This document shows, piece by piece, positions 37,638-48,199 of a DNA stretch of 64,000 nucleotides; the stretch's first letter is position 1, and each line of letters starts with the position of its first letter. The stretch comes from Lutjanus erythropterus (lineage: Eukaryota > Chordata > Actinopteri > Lutjaniformes > Lutjanidae): positions 36,362,705-36,426,704 of the forward strand of contig CM034592.1 in assembly GCA_020091685.1 (NCBI GenBank). The letters are read 5' to 3'. The notes under the pieces were generated by a model. That model was not told the DNA's origin and searched no databases. It worked only from the letters and a program-made list of their open reading frames with translations. Made by a program: the position numbers and the translations under genes.

Positions 37638-38956
37638 GGGTACTGCTTTACAATACCCTTATAAATGATTTAGAAATGGTTTCTAATTATGTTAGTAATT
37701 AGTATAGATGCACAGAGACATCATTATCTGTATCCGTGTCTGGTCAACCAACAAAATGATCTGTTTTTGTATCTGTATCAGGATAGAAGACCTCAAGTGG
37801 ATGTGGTTTATACAGAAAGTCACGTTAAATCAGGCAAAAATGTTTTTCCTGGCCTAATATTTATTTGCAATGCAAGTGTTGTGCGTCAAAGCATCAAACT
37901 GATTTAATATTGGCATATAATTAATCATGAAATGTCACACTGAACTTTTCATCTCTCTCTTATTTGGTTTAATTTTTAACTTAATTAACTTTAAGGAACT
38001 GAAACCCACCACTTTCCCTTTAACTTGGAATTGAACAATAAGAAAGAAAGAAGAAAGAAAAGAATAAAAATATTGAAAGATTCTGTTTTGCATTGGAAAT
38101 AGCAACTTTTTACAGATATATATAAAAAGTATCCTTCAGTTAAGAGAGAGAATCTTGTTGTATTCATGTTTCTTGATGTATTAATCCTATTATAAATACA
38201 TTAAAGAACTTGTAAAGCAGCAATAAATGTGTGTTCTCAGTTTCTCACACCACAAAACCATGTGTTATTAGTCACCCAGCCAAATTTGAATGATTAAAAA
38301 AGCAAGTATATAAAATTAGGTCTCATGACAAAAAGGAGCAGTTTTCTCTGTTCTGAAACGCTGGAGGCGTGTCCACTGCTTCAACATCAAACACCACTGT
38401 CACCTGAAAATGATCTGAAACATGTCCAGCCATGTTTGAGCCACCAGAGCCAGAGGACGGTGACAGGATGGTATTTCTTTTCTTTTTTGTTGCATTGTTG
38501 GAACTGAAGTGAGCTGAGGTGAACTGCTGAGCTGATTTGGACTGAGAGAGTCACAGAGGTACGTTAGGAACTGAACATAGAGGGGGGGAGGGGAGGGAGA
38601 GGCGGTGTCATTTGTGTGTTGTTTAGAGGACCGTGGCTCCGACACGTCCCTGAGCCGTGTTTCAAGTCCGCCCAAAAAATCCGAAACAAGAAATTATGAA
38701 CAACAACTGTCCAACTCCATAATTCAGCACTACATAGTTCCTTTCACATATTTTCAGCGACTATGTTCTAACATATATAAGGTGTTTTAAAGAAAAACTC
38801 ACTTTTCCTTTATGGGGACTCTTATCTCTTCTATCTTATCTTGTTTATAATAATTTATTAATGATTTATAAAGTATTTACAGGCTAATAATAACCTAATT
38901 ATAAACTGTGTATAAATCATTTATAAGGGATTTCGTATTGTAAAGCGGTATCCGTA
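37638..38956. mobile_element. DNA transposon remnant with GGGTACTGCTTTACAATAC ends
   Basis: Left end GGGTACTGCTTTACAATACC then CTTATAAATGATTTA. Right end in reverse GGATACCGCTTTACAATACG then CCCTTATAAATGATTTA. About 1.3 kb between, no transposase. A related scrap (TTATAAACCTTTTATAAAAG) is at about 14080. No target duplication is evident. Confidence 0.7.
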
Positions 38957-39852
38957 CACATCCACATTCATTTGCAACCACGGTTCAGATCTTAAATTGC
39001 GGTGACGGAGTTGTAATTGAGGCAGATTATCACATAAATTGAGTTATGCCAGTTGTCCTTTGTGCGTCTGTGTGCACATCTGCATCAATGATTGCAAGTT
39101 TCGCTTTAATATGCTCCCTATGCCACTGGTAGCTGTAAACGGTGCAGCCCATTCAAAATAAAACAGGTTTCACTGTCAAACTGTCATCCTGCCATGCTTT
39201 GTTAAAAAGAAGGCAGAGACAGTTTAATCAGCCGTTGCAAAGTTAAATGAATCACCACAGGACATCAGAGGATTCAGGCTTCACTTTGGTGCCCCATAGA
39301 CACTAATGCTGGGGCACATCAGCCATATAGCAGCTATAAAGCTCTCTTCATGTTCTGTCGATTCTCCAGAACCTGCACCACACTAATCTCATCATAGCAA
39401 CCCCGGCAATCTATTTCTGAGCAGAGACATTTTTTGAATCAAACACCTTCCTCCCAGCCGGCAGAGTGTGACTGTGAGAACGGGAGCTGTCCGCAGGTAA
39501 CGGCCCAGGCAGCCTTTTGTGACGCTGACGTCAGAGCTGATAATCACAGCTGCAGAGCAAATCATTATCATGAGCTGTAAGATTTACAGCTACAGGAAGA
39601 CGATGGGAGATCGCTTGGAAAAAGTTTGAAAAACTGACTTTTGTTTTCAGACCTTGTACTTCACGTATTTATTGACTTTTCTAAAGAAAACATGTTTAGA
39701 ATAATGATTACGAAAAAACAGTTATGTTAAGGACCACCCACACTGACAGAGTGGTTTAATGTCATGCATGATGTTTTAGTAATGTGAAAAAATGCTTCCT
39801 TTAAAACTCAAGGCAGACATATTTGATAAATGTTGGAAAGGATGGATTGTGT
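38957..39852. other. Repeat-poor block with a CRE
   Basis: Little repeat content from about 39060 to 39640. The full palindromic CREB/ATF site TGACGTCA is at 39526-39533, followed by GATAATCACAGCTGCAGAG. A candidate intronic regulatory element; no gene seen. Confidence 0.4.
39526..39533. promoter_or_regulatory. Consensus CRE (TGACGTCA)
   Basis: Exact 8-bp palindromic site for CREB/ATF family factors, in a repeat-poor part of the receptor intron. Function is inferred only. Confidence 0.45.
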
Positions 39853-39860
39853 TTATCAAC

Positions 39861-40414
39861 CAGAGGTGTGAAATAATGTAAAGTACAAATACTTTGTTGC
39901 TGTATTAAGCAGAGATTCCAGGTATCTATACTTGAGTATTTATTTTTCTGACAACTTTTTGTACAACTTACTTGTACTCTCTATATTTTAACAGAAATAT
40001 CTGTGCTTTCTACTCTGTACATTTTCAAAACGGGTTTGTTATTTTAGTTTTAAGGGGAATTGATTATTTTTATTTTGCCCCAGTGCACGCTGTCTGCCCG
40101 ACATCAGGGCAGATTTAGAAAAGACGATTCTGTGGTGTATCTATCAGTGCATGTCACACATGACAGGTGCAACAAGACGAAACAGACAAAAGTGGGAGCT
40201 TTACGCAGAAACAGCAGGCAGAGATGTCCTTCAGAGGGACAAACTCTTTACTTTGAAACTCTGTACTTTTTCACCTCAGCCGAGCCACCTGGCCACCACT
40301 TTTTCACTTTTACTTGAGTAAAGAAGTTGAATCAGTGCTTCTGCTTTTACCAGCCTATTTTAACCCAAGTATCTTCTACTTCAGTAAAGAATGTGTGTAC
40401 TTTTGCCACCTCTG
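39861..40414. mobile_element. hAT non-autonomous element with perfect 8-bp target duplication
   Basis: The element starts CAGAGGTGTGAAATAATG and ends TGTACTTTTGCCACCTCTG; the terminal CAGAGGTG/CACCTCTG are exact inverted repeats. TTATCAAC is present immediately outside both ends (39853-39860 and 40415-40422), the 8-bp target duplication expected of hAT transposition. The 554-bp interior has TACTTGAGTA and AAGTACAAATACTT words and no transposase. The perfect duplication suggests a relatively young insertion. Confidence 0.92.
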
Positions 40415-40469
40415 TTATCAACCCTTATACCATGGTGCGGGTGAATGCTCTTTTCTGCCTGCCCGGCAG

Positions 40470-40497
40470 GTGTGCGTTAAAACCGTTTAACGCACAC
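40470..40497. repeat. Perfect 12-bp inverted repeat GTGTGCGTTAAA / TTTAACGCACAC
   Basis: Arms are exact reverse complements with a 4-base spacer (ACCG). It sits about 300 bases upstream of the candidate exon at 40714-40928 and could be a factor-binding palindrome. Confidence 0.9.
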
Positions 40498-40713
40498 ATA
40501 GTTTCGGCTCAAGTTTAATCACCGCAAAATTCATCTGCTACCCAATTTGTAACCATAGCAACATTAAAGAGCACAGCTGTGAAAGCTCACACCACCTCCT
40601 AACTGGAGTTGAAGGAGTGAGCGAGCGAACAAACAGCTACTTGCTTCAGTTTTCCTAAATGAGGACGGGCTGCAGCTTGTTCAAAAAAAATCCCTCGCCC
40701 CGGCTCCGTTTCT

Positions 40714-40928
40714 GTGAAGTTTCACACACCTCAAAAAATATTTTATCTGGTTAAAATCAATGTGATATCCTTGACATTTCTTTTTACCCTCATCAAAGCA
40801 GTCAAAAGTGAAGACGAGAGACTAATTAATGAGGTTGAGAAGAAGCGGCGCCTTGCAGCGTTTTTAAAGGAATATCCTCAAAATGGACGGGGTTTGGATG
40901 GAAAAAAGGGAACTTCTGGAAGTTACAA
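40714..40928 (+). other. Candidate coding exon of an unrecognised gene
   Basis: The frame ends SEDERLINEVEKKRRLAAFL... followed by ...TSGSYK and then a consensus donor GTAAGT at 40929-40934, phase 2. An acceptor-like TTTTTACCCTCATCAAAG at about 40782-40799 may start the exon, just before the charged stretch. The ERLINEVEK block loosely recalls the first helix of MADF domains, but the usual LYDPS motif is absent. No partner exon is identified, and it may be a transposon scrap. Confidence 0.3.
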
Positions 40929-40934
40929 GTAAGT

Positions 40935-43575
40935 AAACTGTCCTGCAACTACATAACAAGGTTGATTTAACCCCAAAGATTCTCTACTACATGCAGACTC
41001 TTGGACTTGGTTTGTTTTATTTGGTTTCAAAAACAAGAGTAGGGCTGTCAACCTATGCCCCTTACATTTTTTCAAGGACATGCCATAATGGATAGTAGTA
41101 AGCACACTATGTCACCACTCATATGAAGGGTTGCCCTATAGACTTTGGATTGGTTTGTTTTTTTTAACCTCTCATTCAGCCTCATGCATCTTAAATTGCT
41201 CTTACTTTTTTCATATGGAGGGTAACTGATAGCTTATACAACTTACACAGATAACTGTGTAAAAGATCCGCCTGTGCATATTTCAGTGCAAGTGTATGAG
41301 ACCCCAGTAAAACCATGTAAGGCTATGCTTCCTGCCCTGTATGTCAGGCAGTGTTCATTCATGAAAATGGCATGAAAGAGTAAAAAGAAGAACTTAACAA
41401 GTTTGGAGTTTGAAGTTACTTTCAGAGATTCAGTGAGGAAAATCTGTCATTTTAACAGCGTCAGCAGTGGAATTAAGGGACTTGATAAAGCAAAGAATGG
41501 GGAAAACGAGTGCTGTTAATGCTGCGTTACCTGAGGGTCAGATTGTCACTGAAATAAAAAAAAGAAATGCCTTGATATGAAAATGGCTTCAAAAAAATGC
41601 CTCGCTACAGAAAGGGCTATCAGTGACTCCAATGAGAGGAGGAGGAGGAGGAGGAGGAGGAGGAGGGGGAGGGGGGGGAGGAGGGGAGGTTTTCATCACA
41701 GAGATAGAGGACAGAATAAGTGAGGATGTTTCCCTGGACAGCAACTTCATAAACCTGTATGTGAAGATATATGACCAAATATACCTGAGAGTAGGTAATA
41801 ATGCATCGTTAAATTAATGATGAGTGGCTTTATGTGTAAATTTACAATTATATTACAATTTGAAGTGCAGCCAAGGAGTATACTGTAGACATAATTATGA
41901 AATGTCATTTATCCTTCAAACTCAAAATGTGTTCAAACTTATGAAATACACAGTCATTAATGAAGAACTTTGGTTTGGAGAACAGCAGACTGACTACACA
42001 TGACTCCTACAACAATCTGAAACAGCTGTAAGTCGTCCTTGTATCTGATAAAAAAATTCAAAACGAGAAAAACTGGTGAATGTGACACATTCTCCTAAAT
42101 CACTCGTACACACCACTTAAGAGCAAATCTGTTCATACGGGTGGTTTTTGCATGAGGCCCATTGATTCCACTCAATTTTAGCAATGAAACCTGGGAGGTT
42201 GACCTCAATATCTAACGGCGAGGGGAAGCAGACGCCTTGTACCAAAGGCAATCAAAGTTGTAAGACAATGTTTTCCAGATATCAAACTTTTTATATAAAG
42301 ATGTCGACCATACTATCATCACAATCTTGTTGCTGCTGTTTACATTTAACCTGACGCAAATTCAAAAAATTTACTACAGAATATATGTATATACGCGTAT
42401 AAATAACTGTGTATATTGTTTTATTTTATATCAAATTTTTATCCTATTGTACTTATGGGTATATTTTTTATGTGTGTGTACCATGAGGACTAGAACTTTC
42501 TTTTCATTGTGCAACCCTGTGTTGTATAATAAAGCAATATTACACAAGAGGATGTGCTTTACCATCATTATTAGCACGACAGTGATGCGGTCAGATTGCT
42601 TGATTGGAACTACTTGTTGTATAATGACAAATAAATTACCTTGACACCTTGACAATGTAAGATGCTTTGTACCTGTTGACTTTATACTGTAATGAAAAGA
42701 AAATACCTAAAAAAGGAAGAAAAAACACACATGAAAATGAAAGAAGTATATGAGATGTTTAAAATAAGACGGCCACATTGCCAACAGCTGTGTTGACGAG
42801 TGAGGGCGGTGTAGACGTCTTGTTCGCCAAAGGGGAGTTCATTATAGAAACCAACCTAAAAGCTGCACCTCCTGCCATTTAAGCTGCAGATTTTTTCATG
42901 ATGTCCCAGTTGGGAGTGAAGCAACAGACCAGCAGGACGGCTAAAAGTAGCTTCGTTATAAATTACTGTAACCACCTGACCTGAAATCCACTCAACAAGC
43001 GTGTCACCTTAAGTGGGTTGAATGGATAGTTTCAAGTAAAGAAGTGGCATATATAATTCAGATTTGCAGCCATTATACAGGAAAACATTTGGGAAGATAT
43101 TTCATTGCACTATAGGCATCCTGCAATCTGTGTGGGCACTGAACATCTTCAACACCAAACTTTGGAGGCGTTATTCTCGTTAAAACAGATTGTACTGTGC
43201 TTGTGACTGCAATAAGCAGAATACAGGCAACACTTTAAAAGTATAGGAGACGCATTTGCCATATGGATTTGTAACAAACTGCTGACAAATTAAAGGAAAA
43301 ACCAGCACAAAGCGTCTTTAAAAGAGTGTTTGGCTGTCACAAGCAGCCAAAACATGCTGGTCCAAAGTCCACTGCAGCAAAATTGTCTCCTGGAAGTGTT
43401 TCTGTGCAACTAATTTGCAACAGCAAACATGTTTGGAGAGAAACATAATCCATGCATTTTGGATCAACATCATAAGGAAACATTTTAAAGAAAATATCTG
43501 GCAAGTCGCAAAATGTTCACCGACAAAGTGTCATTTGTTGTCCTACAGTATCCACACATGCAAATACCATCTATC
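40935..43575. other. No gene seen; contains a GGA tract
   Basis: Apart from the GGA repeat no recognised structure. The 64-codon frame through the GGA tract (glycine run then EVFITEIEDRISEDVSLD) is not supported by splice sites or a known domain. Confidence 0.45.
41633..41690. repeat. GGA/G-run purine tract
   Basis: About 58 bases of uninterrupted purines, mostly GGA units with G runs; able in principle to form G-quadruplex or triplex structures. Confidence 0.92.
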
Positions 43576-43582
43576 CAAAACA

Positions 43583-43695
43583 AACTAAAGGATTATTACC
43601 TCAGCCAAGGAGGTTTTCCTTCCTGTTTGTCTGTTTGTCAGCAGGATTATGGAAAAACTACTGACCTGATTCTTGAGAAACTTTGGTGGAAATGA
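43583..43695. repeat. AGCCAAGGAGG-type interspersed repeat
   Basis: CCTCAGCCAAGGAGGTTTTC, TGTTTGTCTGTTTGTCAGCA, GGATTATGGAAAAACTACTG and GAAACTTTGGTGGAAATGAT match a widespread animal repeat that reads CCGCCAAGGAGGTTATGTTT. Confidence 0.75.
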
Positions 43696-43710
43696 TCTTT
43701 TTTTTTTTTT

Positions 43711-43983
43711 GTTTGGTCCATAAAACGGTGAAAAAATATTGAACACTGTTTCCCAAACTCCAAGGTGACATCCTCAAATGTCTTGTTTTGTCCTTGTTTT
43801 GTTGTTCAGTTTACTGTCAGGGAGGGTGAAAGAAAACATTCACACTGGTGCAGCTGACATCAGAGGATTTGAACATTTTTACTCAAAAAATTACTCAAAA
43901 CTATTGATTGATTATCACAATAGTTGGCTATTTATTTCATAGTTTACTACTAGTCGATCGATCAACCAATTGTTGCAGCTCCT
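43711..43983. mobile_element. hAT-like MITE lacking its left end
   Basis: GTTTGGTCCATAAAACGGTG, AGGTGACATCCTCAAATGTC, CATTCACACTGGTGCAGCTG and ATCAACCAATTGTTGCAGCT match the family of 11999-12308. Confidence 0.7.
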
Positions 43984-44004
43984 TTAGAGCAAATCTGAAT
44001 CACA

Positions 44005-44355
44005 GGGCAGTGTGATTACATTGTCAAGGAGTACTTGATTACTTTTTTCAGATTACCTTTACCAGTTTCAAAATTATGCAACTTTTTTTCCCTTAAAAAA
44101 AGTGGATCTATTGTTTTTTTCACTGTCCATTTTTTAGTATAAGGCACAATATTTTCAGTGTCTGATTTTGAAGTAATGTAAAAGTAATCCAAAAGTATTC
44201 AGAATTGTTACATTTATTGGTATTCAGTATTCATCAGATTCAATTTTTTTGTAATCTGATAGATTATATTACTAATTACAAAAATGGCCATGTACTCTGT
44301 ATTCAGTAACTGACTACAGTTCAAAGTAATGTGACCCAAACCTGGCCACAACTGT
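44005..44355. mobile_element. GATTACATGTAATC-type repeat, second copy
   Basis: TGATTACATTGTCAAGGAGT, TTTGTAATCTGATAGATTAT and GTAACTGACTACAGTTCAAA match the element at 23605-24570. Confidence 0.6.
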
Positions 44356-44566
44356 ATCAACACTTTTCTCTCAAACTAAGGTGTGGCAATTGAAATATAA
44401 ATACACACATATTATGCAAATAATTATCCTGTTACTCACATCCAGATGTGAACTGTCTGCATTACAGATGTTGAGGAAAACTGTTCAAACTTTTCACTTC
44501 ACAAGAACAAGCAATGACACTGACTGTAAGGTTTGAGCTTGTATATTTGCATCATGAGTTGGTGGG

Positions 44567-45062
44567 TTGACGTCACTGACCACACGCAGAGAACAACATT
44601 GGTATATTTTTATCTATAAAGCGACACTGGGTAAACCTCCAGCCTTCCTCTGTACCCTTCTCTCTGTCAGCTCTGGTAGTTACCAGCTACACTCCTCCGA
44701 GCCGTTGCTTTTTAATGCACCCCAGGTTTTGACAGATCTGGGGAAAACTGGATTTTCCTACTACGCACCACAGTCTGGAATAATCTGCAAAAAGATCTAA
44801 AATTAGAGACACTTGTATCCATTGATGAATTTAAGGGCATAATCAAGACTGTGGTGGTGGAGACGTGCTTGTTTTTCTTGAGTATCCACTGAGTTTGGTT
44901 AGCTGTCCTTGTTTTTTTTTGTGGATTTCTGCACATCAGTATTATATGTTGGATGTTAATATGTTGTGATTTTGTACGGCTGCCACCTTGACCAGGGATC
45001 TCTTGTAAAAAAGGTTTTTAATCTCAACTGGACTTCCTGGTGTAATAAAGGTAAAATAAAAA
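44567..45062 (+). pseudogene. 3' end of a non-LTR retrotransposon (reverse transcriptase C-terminus and tail)
   Basis: The frame reads HWYIFIYKATLGKPPAFLCT, then PQVLTDLGKTGFSYYAPQSG, then after a frameshift LQKDLKLETLVSIDEFKGII. This order is typical of the C-terminal end of a family of fish LINE proteins. The 3' tail TGACCAGGGATCTCTTGTAA ... GGTAAAATAAAAAATAAAAT is the matching 3' end with A-rich repeats. It is 5'-truncated and broken, so inactive. Confidence 0.8.
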
Positions 45063-45079
45063 ATAAAATCCTAGAAGAG

Positions 45080-45395
45080 TGGACTACTGGCCTTGGTGGC
45101 GGTCTGTGCTCTCTGAGTTCCCCTCTAGTTGAACCTTTGATGGTCATGTTTAGGCATTCAAAGCACTTGGTTAAGGTAAGGGAAAGCTCATGGTCTTGTT
45201 TAAATATTGAAAACTGAGAAGAAGCTTGAAGCATCAGACATGTTGTGTTTACTTTATTAACATTTAACCAGAACTACAGTGTTTCTCAAACCTTTACTAG
45301 AGTGCTTTTGTTGCCTGAACCAAACCACATATTGTATGCAGGATACAAACCCCGGTCTCTGCATAGTGAGTTCTCTGCCTCTGCTACGTTTTTTT
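45080..45395. repeat. Decayed fish repeat with GGTTAAGGTAAGGGAAAGCTC
   Basis: Phrases such as GCACTTGGTTAAGGTAAGGG, CATGGTCTTGTTTAAA and ACAAACCCCGGTCTCTGC resemble a common fish repeat that carries a tRNA-like AACCCC(G)GTCTC block. I do not call a tRNA gene. Confidence 0.45.
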
Positions 45396-45508
45396 TCTGA
45401 AAATGTATTTGGAAAAACAAGTTGCTAGAAAGGCTGAGAAGTGATATGGACAAAAACAAATATCACAGCAATATTTGACCAAATATCCCAAAGTCAATAT
45501 TTATCTAT

Positions 45509-45874
45509 AGTACCAGTCAAAAGTTTGGACACATCTTCTCATTCAATGTTTTTCTTCTGTATTACTATTGTAGATAAATACTGGAGACATAACAACAATG
45601 AAATATGAAATTATATGGAATTCTGTAGTAAGCAACAATATGAAAACTAGGCAAAATATTGTTTTGCATTATAAGATTCTAAAATATAAAATACTTCTCA
45701 CCTGTCAACCTAAAAGTCTGCAAACATTTTTGCATTCTGATATTTTAGATTCTTCAGAGTAGCCACCTTGTGATTTAATGACGGCTTTGGAAACTGTTGG
45801 TATAATCTGAACTATTTCGTATAAAAATAAAGAAAAAACACTGAATGAGAAGTGTGTCCAAATTATTGAGTGAT
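45509..45874. mobile_element. Deleted Tc1/mariner-type transposon
   Basis: Left end CCAGTCAAAAGTTTGGACAC followed by ATCTTCTCATTCA. Right end reads TGAATGAGAAGTGTGTCCAA. The interior keeps AGATTCTTCAGAGTAGCCAC, a phrase of the autonomous Tc1 family just inside the ends. The transposase is deleted, leaving about 366 bp. Confidence 0.85.
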
Positions 45875-47030
45875 ATTGTGCATTGCAGGGATGACTAATA
45901 TATTAACAAAAAGGCAAAGGAGCTAGAACAATCTGTGAAATTCAGAAAATTACTTTACTTCAGTTTACTGTAATGTAGCCTTTATAACCAGGAAAAGAAG
46001 ACACTTATGCCATGTCATGATATCTAGTCTCATATCACAGAATCAATATAATATCAATATATTGCCCAGCCCTGGTAGGATAGTATATAAATATAATTTC
46101 TGGAATATGGGGCTGTTGACTGTGAGGGCCATAGTATATGATTTAAATTATTCTCATATTCATTAAACCGTGCAGTGCCAAGACTTTTGGGAGTACAACA
46201 ATGTTTTACTGGTTTCATTTAGGCTGGTGAAGCAGCAGCTTTTGTCCCTCATGTGTTTGATTGCAGACCAATTTTTATCTATCTACTAATACCATATATT
46301 GGGATTTGAGGTAAGTACCGCTGCATGTATTTATTGACTACAGCCACTGGGTTCTTCTGCATTTGTTATGTCTTTTTAATGTTACTTTTTACTTTCTCTC
46401 ATCAAATGACTGTGTAATGTGAACAGAGATGCTCTCAGCGACGAACCCACAGAAAATGATCACCGACTCCGCAGTCTTTGTCGCCTCTTCTGAGCTTTTC
46501 AAGCGTCTTTCAACAGACCACCAAATGGCAGTGTTACGACTGTGGTGGTATTTTGTTGTGCATTAAATCTGGGCTCTCTCCATCAGTCTGACTGACGGGA
46601 TTTGATGTGTGACAGGTGTGCCAGTGATTGGCTCATTCCTGATACCACACGACTGTATGTGGAGCCAAGATTACGGTGCTGCATTGGATATAACTCATCT
46701 TCCTCTCCTCCCAACGAGTCACAAGGCTTTGTCTGTAAGATATTAGTGTTCATAGTTAGGGAGGTCAGTCCCTGTATTTTTCTTTATTTCATTATGTTAT
46801 ATTTATCACACCATCCTTGTCAGATTTGTTTGTTTGTTATTGTGGACTACTGTGGCCCACCCTGAAGCTAAATCCTATAGCTCCACCTTAAAAAGTACAT
46901 TACAAACAAACACATCGGTTGTTAAAATTCAGTAATCTGTTTCTGCGGCCTCTCGGGACTTAAAGCCTTTTTCATGTTTTGTCTCGGCCGCCCTTAACAA
47001 GCAGTCAGGCATAGTTAGCAACTAGCCTGT
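45875..47030. other. No gene seen
   Basis: A MITE end scrap (CAATATATTGCCCAGCCCTGG-like) lies at about 46055-46078. An 87-codon plus frame at 46602-46865 has no recognised domain. Confidence 0.45.
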
Positions 47031-47034
47031 AAAC

Positions 47035-47300
47035 ATGGTAGGAGCATTTAGCAGCTAAAGAGCCAGGTATTTCCCTCAGGAGTTGGTGGAGAGCAAAACA
47101 AAGCTAAAAAAAGACAGAATATTGGACTTGCATTCATCAGGTGGACACAAACACGACTTCAAATGAGTGCTTATGCTGCATGTGTAAATAAGCCAGTGCT
47201 GGCTAACATTATATAACCTTTAAGATAATAATATACTAGATGTGTGTTTACAGTTAGTGGCCAAAAAAATCAATTACTGCAAGTTTAAAGAGCAACTAAT
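47035..47300. repeat. GCATTTAGCAGCTAAAGAGCC repeat, copy 1
   Basis: GGAGCATTTAGCAGCTAAAG, TATTTCCCTCAGGAGTTGGT and TCATCAGGTGGACACAAACA form a fish interspersed repeat, also present at 51555-51815. It ends with AATTACTGCAAGTTTAAAG. Confidence 0.7.
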
Positions 47301-47350
47301 TATCAGCTGAAAATCTTGTTTTTACCAACATCTAGTAGTTCAATGTCTCG

Positions 47351-47718
47351 AGGGCTGCAAGTAAGCCATATTTTCATTATTGATGAATATGCTGATTATT
47401 TTCATAATTAATCATCTATAAAATGTAAAAAAAAAAAAAAAAAAGTGAAAAATGCTCATCAGAATTTCCCAGAGCCCAAGGTGATGTATTCAAGTTGCTT
47501 TTATTGGGTTTAGTCTTTTCACTCAGCAGACCAAAACCCAAAGACTCATAATCTGATATCATAAATGACAAGAGAAAGCAGAAAATCCTCACATTTAAGA
47601 GGCAGGAACCAGCAAATGTTTGACATTTTTTGCTTGAAAAATGACCGAAACGATTAATCACATATCAAAATAGTTGGCAACTAATTGTCTTTCAAACGAC
47701 TAATTGATTAACTGACTA
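47351..47718. mobile_element. hAT-like MITE, variant subfamily
   Basis: Begins AGGGCTGCAAGTAAGCC. The interior has AATGCTCATCAGAATTTCC, CACATTTAAGAGGCAGGAAC and CAAATGTTTGACATTTTTTG. It is the same subfamily as the MITEs in the composite repeats at 7.5 and 11.6 kb. The right terminus is decayed. Confidence 0.75.
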
Positions 47719-47837
47719 ATGTGTTATTTGCAAGGAAATGTAATCTTGGTATTATCATGTCACAAAATGATTTTTGGTCCACATTATCATGTTTCTTGTA
47801 ATGGCATTGGGGGAAAAGATCACTGAAAAAGCCAACT

Positions 47838-48199
47838 GGCATCTAGTAGTGAAGCTGCAGATTGCAACCAACTGAATACCCCTCGCCTCTCCCTCCCCTT
47901 CCAAGCATGTAGGAGAACCTACATGGTGGCTTGGAAACTCCCGAAAACTGCAAAAAAAAAGGCCTTTTCTAGAGCCAGTATTCATTCTGGGCCGCTGTAG
48001 AAACACATCGGTGCAACAAGGCAGACTCTGTGGAGGAGGACCTGTGACCTCTGCAGATATAAATGGGTCATTCTAAGGTAACAAAAACACAGCAATTCTT
48101 ATTTTCAGGTTATTATACACCAATGAATACATACTTAATGTATGTTATATTCCCTTTCTGCCAAGACAGCCCCCTAAATCTTACACACTGGACCTTTAA
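47838..48199. mobile_element. TTAA-ended MITE (CACTGGACCTTTAA family), mostly complete
   Basis: CATCTAGTAGTGAAGCTGCA, CTTCCAAGCATGTAGGAGAA, GGGCCGCTGTAGAAACA, GTCATTCTAAGGTAAC and the terminal TTACACACTGGACCTTTAA match a family I know from percomorph genomes. The left terminus is lost. Confidence 0.75.

Noticed and set aside
45325-45390. Possible tRNA gene or tRNA-derived SINE (AACCCCGGTCTC)
   Set aside because: Only a B-box-like stretch is present; no matching A box or cloverleaf is visible, and the context is a decayed repeat.
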